Assembly (NCBI RefSeq): GCF_029537395.1 | Contig: NZ_CP120677.1 | Coordinates: 2,318,566 to 2,382,565 of the forward strand | Reading direction: 5' to 3' | Source of the DNA: Tissierella sp. Yu-01 | GTDB lineage: Bacteria; Bacillota; Clostridia; Tissierellales; Tissierellaceae | DNA: 64,000 nucleotides | Shown: piece after piece, positions 42,878-51,384 of the stretch | Layout of the letters: every line of letters starts with the position of its first letter | How positions within the stretch are numbered: position 1 is the stretch's first letter | Notes under the pieces: model-generated | Databases searched by the model: none | Seen by the model: the letters and a program-made list of their open reading frames with translations, nothing else | What the model was told of the DNA's origin: nothing | Made by a program: the position numbers and the translations under genes

Positions 42878-44260
42878 ATGAACTTTGGCGTGACAATTAT
42901 CAAGGATTATATAAAGAGAATTTTAATGATAATAGCAATTTTTTCTGTTATATTGATTGTAAGTTTTATCACACTTGCTATTATAATTACACCAGATATC
43001 AATCTATCAGAGGATTATGATGAAGCAGTAAGTATATATAACAATGGAAATTATGATAGAGCTATAGTCTTATTTGAAGAATTAGGTGATTATGGGGATA
43101 GTGATGAACTACTAAAAGACAGTATTTATAAGAAATCTAATAACTATGCATTACGTAATGATTGGGTAGCAGCAATAGACGCCATATCCCAAATAGTAGA
43201 TTATAAAGATAGTGAGAATCTATTAAATGAATATAATTACAACTATGCATTAGAAAAGATAGAGAATAAAGAGTGGCAAGTCGCTATAGAACTTTTAGAA
43301 GGGTCAGATAAGGATGTCAAGGCGCTAATTAATCAATGTAAATATGAACTAGCATTAGAAGAATATCATAAAAATAATTGGGAAACAGCTACAGGATTAT
43401 TTGCGGAGATTAAGGATTATAAGGATAGTGAATTATTGATATATCAATGTGGTATCAATAAAGTTTTGGGTATAGAACCTATATTTCCAGAAGAATATAT
43501 TTTGCCTGATATGCCAGTAAGTATCAGTGATTTTGAGGATGTAATAACATATATGGCTGTATCAAATATTATGGAATATGATATAATTTATAAAGGTACT
43601 TTTAGTATGGATTATTTTAGTAGTACATTATCTGATAATGTCTTTGACGCATTCCAACATATAAGTAATTTATATATAGAAAATTTTTCACACATTAAAG
43701 CTATTAATGTTCTATACAAGATTGATGGTACAGAATCTACATTTACAATTAAACTGGAATCAGATTATATAGATGAGTATAAAACAGAAGATTATTATAA
43801 GAAATTTAGATTAGAGGCTTATAAAGTGATAAATGACTTAATTGAAGAAGGACAACTAACTTCTCATATGTCCGATAAAGAAAAGGCAAAGGTACTTTAT
43901 GAATGGGTTGCATATAATTTAGAATATGATACAAAGGAAAATCTTCAAAGTTTCAATGGATATGGTGCTATTACAACGAAAAAGGCAGTGTGCCAGGGGT
44001 ATACAGCATTGTATAATCTCTTGTGTAAAATTGTAGGAATAGATGTAATAGGAGTTGCCAATATTGATCATATTTGGACTTTAGCTAATTTAGAAGGTGA
44101 ATTATTATATATTGATACAACATGGGGAGATCCAGTACCAGATGAGAAGAACTATTGCAACATGGAGTATTTTGCAGTTGATGAAGAGACCTTCAGCAAG
44201 TCTCATAAATGGGACAAGGAAGCATATTATTCACAAATACAAGAGTTACAATCAAAATAA
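42878..44260 (+). CDS. Transglutaminase-like protein with YKDS/TPR-like repeats
   Basis: A 460-residue protein with an N-terminal membrane anchor (about 12-36). A helical repeat region (about 48-200) follows, in which units of the type AIVLFEELGDYGDSDELL, WVAAIDAISQIVDYKDSENLL and ATGLFAEIKDYKDSELLI recur. This YKDS variant of TPR-like repeats is common in Firmicutes. The C-terminal transglutaminase/protease-like core (about 330-450) has Cys in KAVCQGYTALYNLLC, His in NIDHIWTLANL and Asp in YIDTTWGDPV, a complete triad. It is probably a cell-surface peptidase or ligase. Start could also be GTG at 42890, since the ATG at 42878 abuts its AGGGGG site. Confidence 0.85.
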   Translation: MNFGVTIIKDYIKRILMIIAIFSVILIVSFITLAIIITPDINLSEDYDEAVSIYNNGNYDRAIVLFEELGDYGDSDELLKDSIYKKSNNYALRNDWVAAIDAISQIVDYKDSENLLNEYNYNYALEKIENKEWQVAIELLEGSDKDVKALINQCKYELALEEYHKNNWETATGLFAEIKDYKDSELLIYQCGINKVLGIEPIFPEEYILPDMPVSISDFEDVITYMAVSNIMEYDIIYKGTFSMDYFSSTLSDNVFDAFQHISNLYIENFSHIKAINVLYKIDGTESTFTIKLESDYIDEYKTEDYYKKFRLEAYKVINDLIEEGQLTSHMSDKEKAKVLYEWVAYNLEYDTKENLQSFNGYGAITTKKAVCQGYTALYNLLCKIVGIDVIGVANIDHIWTLANLEGELLYIDTTWGDPVPDEKNYCNMEYFAVDEETFSKSHKWDKEAYYSQIQELQSK

Positions 44261-44290
44261 AGAGAAAAAGGAGCCATCCTTTTTCTCTTT
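44259..44290 (+). terminator. Intrinsic terminator of the transglutaminase gene
   Basis: A 14-bp stem AAAGAGAAAAAGGA / TCCTTTTTCTCTTT with a four-base loop, followed by ATTTCATTT. The stem begins two bases before the end of the gene's stop codon. Confidence 0.85.
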
Positions 44291-44428
44291 ATTTCATTTA
44301 AGTATCGGAAGAAATTGCATAGCAATTTCATCACACCACTGCAACGAGGTGAGTGATTATCACATATCACCTGTTTACTTAAATAGGTACCCGACCGCTT
44401 ATAGAAGCGGGGGATATCATTCACCTCG
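44290..44428. repeat. Family B repeat, copy 3, with additional hairpins
   Basis: CATTTAAGTATCGGAAGAAA continues as the GAAATTGC/GCAATTTC hairpin and TCACACCACTGCAACGAGG. This aligns with 19342-19392 and with 32541-32580 reversed. The ends ATTTAAGTA and TACTTAAAT are inverted repeats. A second hairpin, ACCGCTTATAGAAGCGGGG, lies at about 44394-44412, and AACGAGGTGA (44343) pairs with TCACCTCGTT (44420). Confidence 0.8.
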
Positions 44429-45103
44429 TTATATAATTCCGTACATTATAAGACCTACTGTATTTATTGCAAAGTTTGCAAACATGTGAACAAGCCATGA
44501 ATTATATATGTTCTCATTCTTATGGTTAAGCCAATTAAATAATAACCCTCCGATAAATAATCCAATTAGTGCAACTAAGAATAATATTGGATTGAACCAA
44601 TTTAATAATATTGCCACATGATAGATTGAAAATGTAAATGCACTAATACTGTAAGTAATCCAAGAAGACATTGATTTTTTCAAATTAAAGAATATAAAGC
44701 CTCTAAAGAAAACTTCCTCTAGTAATGAATTTATAAATGAAATATACAATGATATATAAATAAAATTATCCTTGTTTACACTAAGATTTGTATCCAATAT
44801 GGATTTTATATTATCCAGATCAATAAAACCCTTCAATATAAAGTAACAAGTGATAATAAAAATATAAATTCCAAAACCTAAAGCCAAAGACTTTAGTAGT
44901 TCCTTTGGGGACTTTATTATAAATAGGTTCTTTATCGGTATGGACTTTTTATATACTGAATAAATAGCTGGAATAATTAAGAACAACATAATCTTAATTA
45001 TGGATTTAAGTAGATAACCAGGTTGTATATGATAGTCAACTATGTACATTAAAATAAGAAGTATAGTTACTAATATAATAATTTCTAATTTATTTCTTCT
45101 CAT
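44429..45103 (-). CDS. CPBP-family intramembrane glutamic endopeptidase (Abi/CAAX-like)
   Basis: A 224-residue membrane protease with about six to eight helices. The catalytic motifs are LLEEVFFRGFIFF (EExxxR, near residue 125) and FSIYHVAILLNW (His motif, near 160). The closing segment HMFANFAINTVGLIMYGII ends inside the family B repeat area. CPBP proteins cleave prenylated or small membrane proteins and often protect against self-made bacteriocins, but no bacteriocin gene is adjacent. A frame extends to 45145; the ATG at 45103 has AAGGAG seven bases upstream and is preferred. Confidence 0.87.
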   Translation of the reverse strand: MRRNKLEIIILVTILLILMYIVDYHIQPGYLLKSIIKIMLFLIIPAIYSVYKKSIPIKNLFIIKSPKELLKSLALGFGIYIFIITCYFILKGFIDLDNIKSILDTNLSVNKDNFIYISLYISFINSLLEEVFFRGFIFFNLKKSMSSWITYSISAFTFSIYHVAILLNWFNPILFLVALIGLFIGGLLFNWLNHKNENIYNSWLVHMFANFAINTVGLIMYGII

Positions 45104-45197
45104 TTTGAACTCCTTATATATTTTTTGAAATATTCTTTGCCTCATTATAACATTTATGTGTTAACTCTTCAGCATTTAATTTTTATCAAAGCGTTCC

Positions 45198-45230
45198 CAG
45201 TTCTTGCAAATGTTCTCGAAAACTAATATA
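45198..45230. repeat. Degenerate family A fragment
   Basis: AGTTCTTGCAAATGTTCTCG followed by AAAACTAATATA resembles the end module of family A (AGTCCTGCAAATGTTCGCTA...). Several differences make this a weak relic. Confidence 0.45.
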
Positions 45231-45289
45231 ATGTTTTTAATTTTTATTTAATTTTATGGACTAAAGTAGAAAAGGAAGGGAGTGTCAAT

Positions 45290-45997
45290 ATGGACATGGA
45301 ATTAAAAACAAAAATAAAAGAAGGAACAATAGCGGCTCTTCCGGTGGTTTTAGGATATTTGCCTGTAGCCATAGCCTTTGGTTTGTTATCAAAGAACTCT
45401 GGTATATCCCTTGGTGATACTGGTATGTTCTCAATGTTTGTTTATGCAGGTGCTAGTCAATTTATGGCCTTAGATTTAATAAATGCTGGTGTTAGTGCAG
45501 GTAGCATCATACTTGCCACATTTTTGCTTAATTTAAGACATATGATGATGACAGCATCCTTATCGATCAAATTAAAAGATGTGAAAAAGCCATTACTACC
45601 AACAATAGCTTATGGTGTAACCGATGAAACCTTCTCGGTCTTATCATTTAATAAGGAGAAATTAACCGTACCCTTTGTATTAAGTGTAAATATATTATCC
45701 AACTTATCCTGGGTTGCTGGTACTTTTATTGGTTACTTGATGGGCGAAATAATACCATCTTCTTTGCAATCAAGTCTTAGCATAGGTCTTTATGCAATGT
45801 TTGCAGCGCTTTTATTTCCTCAGTTTAAAACTGAGAAAAGCACATTATATTTATCAATTTTAACTGCTATAGTTTATATATTAATTTATTCAACTAACTT
45901 ATTTACATCTGGTTGGGACATAATCATTGGAATAATTATTTCCTCAGCATTAGGTGTGATAATATTCAATAGAAATGAGGAGGTAAAGGAAAATTGA
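45290..45997 (+). CDS. azlC: AzlC-family branched-chain amino acid exporter, large subunit
   Basis: A 235-residue membrane protein with about seven helices. It starts with a cytosolic helix, then ALPVVLGYLPVAIAFGLLSKNSGISLGDTGMFSMFVYAGASQFMALDLI, the AzlC core. It continues with LATFLLNLRHMMMTASLS and YGVTDETFSVL. With AzlD it exports branched-chain or related amino acids. The ATG has GGAAGGGAGTG upstream. The AzlD gene starts in the TTGA overlap at the stop codon, so the two subunits are coupled. No Lrp-type AzlB regulator is adjacent. Confidence 0.93.
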   Translation: MDMELKTKIKEGTIAALPVVLGYLPVAIAFGLLSKNSGISLGDTGMFSMFVYAGASQFMALDLINAGVSAGSIILATFLLNLRHMMMTASLSIKLKDVKKPLLPTIAYGVTDETFSVLSFNKEKLTVPFVLSVNILSNLSWVAGTFIGYLMGEIIPSSLQSSLSIGLYAMFAALLFPQFKTEKSTLYLSILTAIVYILIYSTNLFTSGWDIIIGIIISSALGVIIFNRNEEVKEN

Positions 45998-46296
45998 AAA
46001 GTTATTTACCTTTAATAATTGGCATGGGGCTTGTAACTTACATTCCAAGACTGGCACCATTGTTGTTTTTAACTAATAAAGAATTGAATCCAAAGCTAAA
46101 ACAATTTTTACAGTTTATACCCTATACATCATTGAGCATATTAATAGTTAGAGGAGTATTGACTTCTACATCAGATATGTTACTTCCAACCTTTGTTGGA
46201 ATAGCATTAGCAGGTATAGTTGCATATTTTAAATCCAATTTAGTATTATCAGTACTTGTGGCAATAGCTGCATCATTTGTTGTTATAAATATTTAA
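45994..46296 (+). CDS. azlD: AzlD-family exporter small subunit
   Basis: A 100-residue, three-helix membrane protein, the usual partner of AzlC. Typical stretches are IGMGLVTYIPRLAPLLFLTNKELNPKLKQFLQFIPY and FVGIALAGIVAYFKSNLVLSVLVAI. The start is TTG at 45994, sharing TTGA with the AzlC stop, behind GAGGAGG about 12 bases earlier. It completes a two-gene export operon. Confidence 0.9.
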   Translation: MKSYLPLIIGMGLVTYIPRLAPLLFLTNKELNPKLKQFLQFIPYTSLSILIVRGVLTSTSDMLLPTFVGIALAGIVAYFKSNLVLSVLVAIAASFVVINI

Positions 46297-46375
46297 ATCA
46301 TAAACCCAATTTTTAGAATATAAAATATGAATTGACCAATACTAATCCTGATAATAATTGATTAGGAGAGGTGCT

Positions 46376-46996
46376 ATGGAAAAAGTTAATTTAGCAATAA
46401 TATACTATAGTGCATATGGAACAAATTATCAGCTGGCTAAATGGGCTGAAGAAGGTGGGAAGGCTGCAGGGGTAGAAGTTAGAGTACTTAAAGTAGAAGA
46501 AACATTACCAGAAGCAGTGGTAAATAGAGATGCTGGAATGAAGGCTAATGCAGATGCTACTAAGGATATTCCAATAGCAGGTCATGATGATTTAGAATGG
46601 GCTGATGCCATAATATTTAGTATGCCTACGAGATTTGGTGTAATGTCAACCCAAATGAAGAATTATATCGATAGACAAGGTGGGTTATGGGCTGAGGGTA
46701 AATTGATGAATAAGGTAGTATCAGCCATGACTTCAGCACAGAATACACATGGTGGTCAGGAAGCAACCCTTCATTCTTTCTATGTAGCTATGATGCACTG
46801 GGGAGCAATAATAGCTGTACCTGGATTCACTGATCAATCCATATTTGCAGCTGGTGGAAATCCTTATGGTACATCAGTAACACAAGGACAGGATGGTAAA
46901 ATAGTAGAAGATGCAGAAAAAGTAAAAGCAGCAATCGCACATCAGGTTAAACGTACAGTTGAAATAGCCTCCTGGATTAAAAAAGGAAAACAATAG
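46376..46996 (+). CDS. wrbA: NAD(P)H:quinone oxidoreductase, WrbA family
   Basis: A 206-residue flavodoxin-like FMN enzyme that reduces quinones by two electrons, avoiding radicals. The FMN phosphate loop is IIYYSAYGTNYQLAKW near residues 8-23. The WrbA-specific FSMPTRFGVMSTQMKNYIDRQGGLW lies near 78-105, and HWGAIIAVPGFTDQS with AGGNPYGTS near 140-165. The frame is open from 46358; the ATG at 46376 has AGGAGAGGTG before it. It is transcribed alone and followed by repeat elements. Confidence 0.92.
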   Translation: MEKVNLAIIYYSAYGTNYQLAKWAEEGGKAAGVEVRVLKVEETLPEAVVNRDAGMKANADATKDIPIAGHDDLEWADAIIFSMPTRFGVMSTQMKNYIDRQGGLWAEGKLMNKVVSAMTSAQNTHGGQEATLHSFYVAMMHWGAIIAVPGFTDQSIFAAGGNPYGTSVTQGQDGKIVEDAEKVKAAIAHQVKRTVEIASWIKKGKQ

Positions 46997-47004
46997 ACAC
47001 TAAG

Positions 47005-47042
47005 AAACCCGAGATTCCTCGACTACGCTCGGAATGACAACA
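47005..47042. repeat. Family C half-copy
   Basis: AAACCCGAGATTCCTCGACTACGCTCGGAATGACA matches the left arm and inner arm of the palindrome at 37762-37856. The right arm is missing here. Confidence 0.75.
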
Positions 47043-47052
47043 GATATTAGAA

Positions 47053-47246
47053 GAGGTAATAGAAATATAGTGAACATTTGCAGGACTTGATAGAATTCTT
47101 AGTGAATGTAGTTAAGAAATCCGTTAAGCAGCTTTCACGTCCCTAAAGTTAGACATCTAAGAGAATTGAAAGCTGTAGGATTTTTTAACGGAATGAGCTT
47201 TAGAATTCTTCAAGTTCGAAACCGTGAACGGATTTCTATTATCCTC
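47053..47246 (+). repeat. Family A repeat, full copy (194 bp)
   Basis: Ends GAGG-TAATAGAAAT and ATTTCTATTATCCTC are inverted repeats. It aligns along its whole length with the reverse complement of 37544-37743. Paired changes relative to that copy keep the internal stem: GCAGCTTTCA with TGAAAGCTGTAGG here, GCAACTTTCA with TGAAAGTTGTAGG there. Confidence 0.88.
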
Positions 47247-47258
47247 TGCTTAATGCAA

Positions 47259-48161
47259 CTACACTAACTTATCCTTCTTATACTTTCTATAGAATCTAAC
47301 CCCTACGAACACCACAACTGCAATTATAACTAGGAATGGTAGCAAATATATCAATGCTATGATCAATCCTTGTAATGTATCTGTGAAGAAATATAGTGAA
47401 TCAGCTATTGCATTTTTAACCTTTGTGCCAAATGTTGTATCAATATTTTCTGTAGCAGTTACTTTAGCTACTTCCTGAATATTGATATTTACAGTACTAA
47501 AATCTATTTTATCGTCTAATGTCAATAAGCTTGCCTTTAGATTTTCTTTTTCATAAATAACTTCTGATAATTGGTTTTCTAAGGCGATAATATCCTCTAT
47601 CTTTTCAGCCTTTTCTAATAAGGCTAAAAGTCTTACTTCCTTAGTTTCAATAACCTTAAGTCGAGATTCAGTGTCAGTATATTGCTTAGTTACATCCTGT
47701 TTATTTGTACTTTCACTAGTTAAGTTTCCTATTACATTAAGCTCTGTCTTGAAGCTTGTAATATTCTCTCTTGGTACTCTAATTGAAAACTCACCATATC
47801 TATAACTCATATTATTGTAATAATGATTATAAGAAATATTTGAGAATTCAATATATCCTTTGTACTTTTCAATAAGTTTACTTAATTCTTCATTTGTCTT
47901 GTCAAATTCAGTTGTTTCAAAGCTTAGGTATATTGTTGTAATAATTTTTTCTGGTTCTAATGGACTGGATACCCCTCTGCCAAAACTTGAATCACGGTCC
48001 TCTGCTGCTTCAGCTGGAGCCTCTTGTGGAATAGCTGCGTCAGAAGTAGGTGCTGATCCTACAGAATTTTCGGATTTGATGGAGCTACTACAACCAACTA
48101 CAACTGACAGTACAAGTAATATACTTATGGCGAATAATACTAGTCTCTTTGACCCTTTCAT
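47259..48161 (-). CDS. DUF4349 lipoprotein with C-terminal membrane anchor
   Basis: A 300-residue envelope protein. The signal ends in the lipobox VVVGC with the lipidated Cys near residue 24. A low-complexity Ser/Ala/Pro/Glu segment follows (about 28-65), then the DUF4349 domain (about 70-260) with SFETTEFDKTNEELSKLIEKYKGYIEFSNIS and a coiled coil VIETKEVRLLALLEKAEKIEDIIALENQLSEV. A single TM helix (GLIIALIYLLPFLVIIAVVVFVGVRF) ends the protein with a basic tail. Function is unproven, probably structural or regulatory at the membrane. Confidence 0.87.
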   Translation of the reverse strand: MKGSKRLVLFAISILLVLSVVVGCSSSIKSENSVGSAPTSDAAIPQEAPAEAAEDRDSSFGRGVSSPLEPEKIITTIYLSFETTEFDKTNEELSKLIEKYKGYIEFSNISYNHYYNNMSYRYGEFSIRVPRENITSFKTELNVIGNLTSESTNKQDVTKQYTDTESRLKVIETKEVRLLALLEKAEKIEDIIALENQLSEVIYEKENLKASLLTLDDKIDFSTVNINIQEVAKVTATENIDTTFGTKVKNAIADSLYFFTDTLQGLIIALIYLLPFLVIIAVVVFVGVRFYRKYKKDKLV

Positions 48162-48290
48162 TATCTCAACTCCTTTGTTTATATTTTACATCAAAGGAAA
48201 ATATAAGTGGATACAAAAAAGTTACATTTTCATGAGCTAAAATTACTATATATATAGTATAATTGAGAAAAGTGCAGAGGAGGTAACATC

Positions 48291-49685
48291 TTGAAAAGAT
48301 CCCTTGTTTATGTAACTGTAATTGTAATAATTATAGGATTCTCAATTACGCCAGTTGCTACTAAGTTTAAGGAGATGAATGCTTTGAAATTACATATTGA
48401 TTCCATAGTAGTAGATACCCATAACGATTCCATGATGAAAATAGTAGACGAATATACTTGGCTTCCGGTAACTGATATTAGATATGAGACTAATAATCAG
48501 ATAGATATACCTAAGATGAGGGCAGGAAACCTAAGGATTGGATTCTTTGCAGCTTATACATCAGCATATTTTGGCAATCCAAATAAGGCAATGAGCAGAA
48601 CTCTAGCTCTACTAAATGCACTTTATTGGACTGAAAAAAATAATTCAGATATATTTAGTGTTACCAAAACCTATACAGAAATAGAAAGAGCAATTCTTGA
48701 TTGGAAGATTGCTGCTGTTCCGTCCATAGAAGGTGCATATGCTATATCTAAGAATAATGGAGTTGAATTATTGAATCAGTTTTATGATCTTGGGGTAAAA
48801 GCCATAGGATTTACATGGAATTACTCAAATGAACTTGGGGAAGGTGCATATGGTGCTTATGCAGATGCGTTAGGAACTCCATCTTCTGGGGGTCTTACAG
48901 AATTAGGTGAAGAAATAGTAAAAGAGATGAATAGATTGGGAATGATAGTAGATGTATCTCACTTAAATACTGATACCTTTTGGGATGTAATAAACACTAC
49001 TAAGGCTCCAATAATCGCGTCTCATTCAGGAGTTTATTCACTTAAACCCCATGAAAGAAATCTTAATGATGAACAATTAAAAGCTGTTGCAGAGAACGGC
49101 GGAGTAGTGGGGATGGTCCTTTATAGAGATTTTATTAAGGATATGCATAATACTTATATTAAGGACTTTATAGATCATATTGACTATGCCGTAAATCTAA
49201 TAGGAATTGATCATGTAGGACTTGGCTCTGACTTTGACGGTGGAGAGATTCCTTTGGATATGAAGGATGCCTCAGAGCTTTATAAAATAACTGAAGAGCT
49301 GGTTAAAAGAGGATATAGTTCTGAAGATATACAAAAGATATTAGGAAAAAACACCTTAAGAGTAATAAAAGAAGTTGAACAATTAGCAGATAAACAAAAG
49401 ATTTCAGAAAGTATAAATATAGCTTCCAATTTAGAAATGGGTGAAGGAGTAGCTGATAGGAAACCAATATTAACCGGAAAGATTGAAGGATCTAGCATAG
49501 ATTCTGAAAGATTTAGAATTGTACTTGATGGTATATCCTATAAACCTAGCTTTGATGAGAAGTCATCCACATTATCATATAGGGTAGAAAAGGAATTGGT
49601 GGAGAGATTCCATGTAGTTACCTTTGAGGCTTACGATAATGATGGAGGGATTAAGAGGGAAACTATAATCTTCCACATTAAATAA
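48291..49685 (+). CDS. M19 membrane dipeptidase (renal dipeptidase family)
   Basis: A 464-residue zinc peptidase. A signal anchor lies at residues about 4-24. Metal and active-site regions are VVDTHNDSMMK (about 41-51), a Glu within PSIEGAYA near 145, VDVSHLNTDTFWD near 222, ASHSGVYSL near 243, and LGSDFDGG near 306. The catalytic domain ends near residue 375. A further C-terminal beta-rich domain of about 90 residues (PILTGKIEGSSIDSERFRIVLDG) is not part of usual M19 enzymes and may bind cell wall or substrate. The start is TTG at 48291 behind GAGGAGGT. Confidence 0.92.
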   Translation: MKRSLVYVTVIVIIIGFSITPVATKFKEMNALKLHIDSIVVDTHNDSMMKIVDEYTWLPVTDIRYETNNQIDIPKMRAGNLRIGFFAAYTSAYFGNPNKAMSRTLALLNALYWTEKNNSDIFSVTKTYTEIERAILDWKIAAVPSIEGAYAISKNNGVELLNQFYDLGVKAIGFTWNYSNELGEGAYGAYADALGTPSSGGLTELGEEIVKEMNRLGMIVDVSHLNTDTFWDVINTTKAPIIASHSGVYSLKPHERNLNDEQLKAVAENGGVVGMVLYRDFIKDMHNTYIKDFIDHIDYAVNLIGIDHVGLGSDFDGGEIPLDMKDASELYKITEELVKRGYSSEDIQKILGKNTLRVIKEVEQLADKQKISESINIASNLEMGEGVADRKPILTGKIEGSSIDSERFRIVLDGISYKPSFDEKSSTLSYRVEKELVERFHVVTFEAYDNDGGIKRETIIFHIK

Positions 49686-49716
49686 GGCTAAAAGGGGTCA
49701 ATTCCCTTTTAGCCTT
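49684..49716. terminator. Bidirectional terminator
   Basis: A 13-bp stem AAGGCTAAAAGGG / CCCTTTTAGCCTT with a 7-base loop. It separates the convergent dipeptidase and DAACS symporter genes. Confidence 0.85.
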
Positions 49717-49722
49717 CAAACT

Positions 49723-50892
49723 TTATTGTTTAAGTTCATTTCCGTTTATCTTATTTACCATAACTGCAATTGCTGCGTCTCCAGTTACATTAGTTGCAGT
49801 ACCAAAACTATCCTGCGCTATATATAATGCAATCATTAGAGATAGCATAGGTTGTGAGAATCCTAACATAGACTCTAATATCCCAAGTGCCGCCATTACT
49901 GCACCTCCGGGAACTCCAGGAGCTGCAACCATTGTAATACCAAGCATTAGTATAAATGGAAGCATCTCTAAGAAGGATGGAGTTATTCCATTTAACATCA
50001 TAATTGCCATACTACATGCTACTAAGGTAATCGTACTTCCTGAAAGATGAATTGTAGCGCATAGGGGTATAACGAAGTCAGCTATATCATCCTTAACGCC
50101 ATTTTTCTTAGTTTGCTCCAATGTTACAGGTATGGTTGCTGCTGATGATTGAGTACCAAGTGCTGTTAAATATGCAGGTATCATATTTTTTAATAATCTA
50201 AAAGGATTTGCCTTACCAAAGGAACCTGCAACTGTAAATTGTAAAACTAAAGTAATTAAATGAAGAGCTATAACTATGACGAATACTCTTGAGAATACAG
50301 AAAGTATCGTAACTACTTGACCAGCATAGGTCATATTTGCAAAAATACCCATGATGTGTAATGGAAGTAGTGGAATAATTATTCTTGATACTAACAATTC
50401 TATAATCTCTTGGAATTCATGCATTGCCTTTTTTAAGGTATCTCCTTTAATTGCTGCCATTCCAAGACCTAAAGTAAATGCAATCAAAAGTGCTGTCATT
50501 ACCCCAAAAACTGGTGGCATTTCTACTTTAAACAAAGCTCCAACCAATGACTCTTCTGGATTGGCTGCATCTGTAATCAGACTACCTGCCTTTAAGAAGG
50601 ATGGAAATAGAGTCATGGATGTAAAGTATGCAAAAGAACCAGCTATTAGCTGTGATACATATGCTATCCCCGCAGTGACTGCTAATAGTTTTCCTGCTCC
50701 AGTACCTAAATCTCCTATACCAGGCGCCACGAATCCAACAATTATTAATGGAATCGCAAATGATAAAAATTCACCAAAAAATCCATTAAATGTTGCTAGT
50801 AATGCGACTACCCATTCTGGAGCCATTGCTCCGATTAGTATACCTATTATAATAGCTATAATTAGCTTAGGTAATAATCCTATTTTTTTCAT
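49723..50892 (-). CDS. Dicarboxylate/amino acid:cation symporter (DAACS family)
   Basis: A 389-residue membrane transporter with about eight helices and two re-entrant hairpins. Family signatures are the hairpin-1 Ser-rich ALGTQSSAATIPVTLEQTKKNG near residue 246-268, DFVIPLCATIHLSGSTITLVACSMAI near 275-300, and the hairpin-2 region GVPGGAVMAALGILESMLGF with a D/N-rich end GTATNVTGDAAIAVMVNK. It uses a Na+ or H+ gradient to import glutamate, aspartate, serine or threonine-like substrates. It is transcribed alone, with AGGAGGTATT before ATG. Confidence 0.92.
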   Translation of the reverse strand: MKKIGLLPKLIIAIIIGILIGAMAPEWVVALLATFNGFFGEFLSFAIPLIIVGFVAPGIGDLGTGAGKLLAVTAGIAYVSQLIAGSFAYFTSMTLFPSFLKAGSLITDAANPEESLVGALFKVEMPPVFGVMTALLIAFTLGLGMAAIKGDTLKKAMHEFQEIIELLVSRIIIPLLPLHIMGIFANMTYAGQVVTILSVFSRVFVIVIALHLITLVLQFTVAGSFGKANPFRLLKNMIPAYLTALGTQSSAATIPVTLEQTKKNGVKDDIADFVIPLCATIHLSGSTITLVACSMAIMMLNGITPSFLEMLPFILMLGITMVAAPGVPGGAVMAALGILESMLGFSQPMLSLMIALYIAQDSFGTATNVTGDAAIAVMVNKINGNELKQ

Positions 50893-51187
50893 GTAATACC
50901 TCCTGTCTATTTTCTTTTGTAATTAATGAATATTGTATGCTATTCTATACCCTTTTCGTAGTTTAAGTCAACAATAACTTTGTGCTAATATTAATATTTT
51001 TCTAATAATTCCATATATTATTCATGATGCATAAAACTTAATACATAAGTAATAATAACTATGAATAAAAAAACTAAAAAAATTAAATTTATGTTTTAGA
51101 TAGAATATTTTGTGGGTATAAATAAGCATCCGATTATTTTTTGACATAATAGATTGACGACTTAGGGAGCTTTTAAATATTTGAACT

Positions 51188-51217
51188 AATGCCCCTTGAT
51201 AACATGGGGCATTTTTT
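51188..51217 (+). terminator. Orphan intrinsic terminator upstream of the V-ATPase operon
   Basis: An 8-bp stem AATGCCCC / GGGGCATT followed by six T in the plus direction. No plus-strand gene precedes it in the 492-base gap (50893-51384), so it may end a small RNA or a leader transcript. The rest of the gap contains the promoter at 51284-51312 and AT-rich sequence with nothing else recognised. Confidence 0.75.
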
Positions 51218-51283
51218 GATTAAATAAGGGGTGATAAGGAGAATAAATCATTATTGATTTGTTATTTTTGTAACACTATTATA

Positions 51284-51312
51284 TTGAATTAAATCAACAA
51301 TTGTAATATTAT
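51284..51312 (+). promoter_or_regulatory. Candidate promoter of the V-ATPase operon
   Basis: TTGAAT at 51284-51289, a 17-base spacer, TATTAT at 51307-51312. This would give a leader of about 65 bases before the first subunit gene. The -10 is one base off consensus, so this is plausible but not certain. Confidence 0.5.
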
Positions 51313-51384
51313 TAAATATGGTGGAATATTTGTTATTTAATTTGGTTATTTAATTACTTTTATAATTACTTAGGAGGTGAACTA

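Noticed and set aside
44290-44428. Bacteriocin precursor next to the CPBP protease
   Set aside because: The adjacent sequence is hairpin repeat; no leader peptide with a double-Gly motif and ribosome site was found.
44097-44489. Frame overlapping the transglutaminase end and the repeat region
   Set aside because: It is out of frame with a well-supported gene, has no ribosome site and crosses a terminator and repeats.
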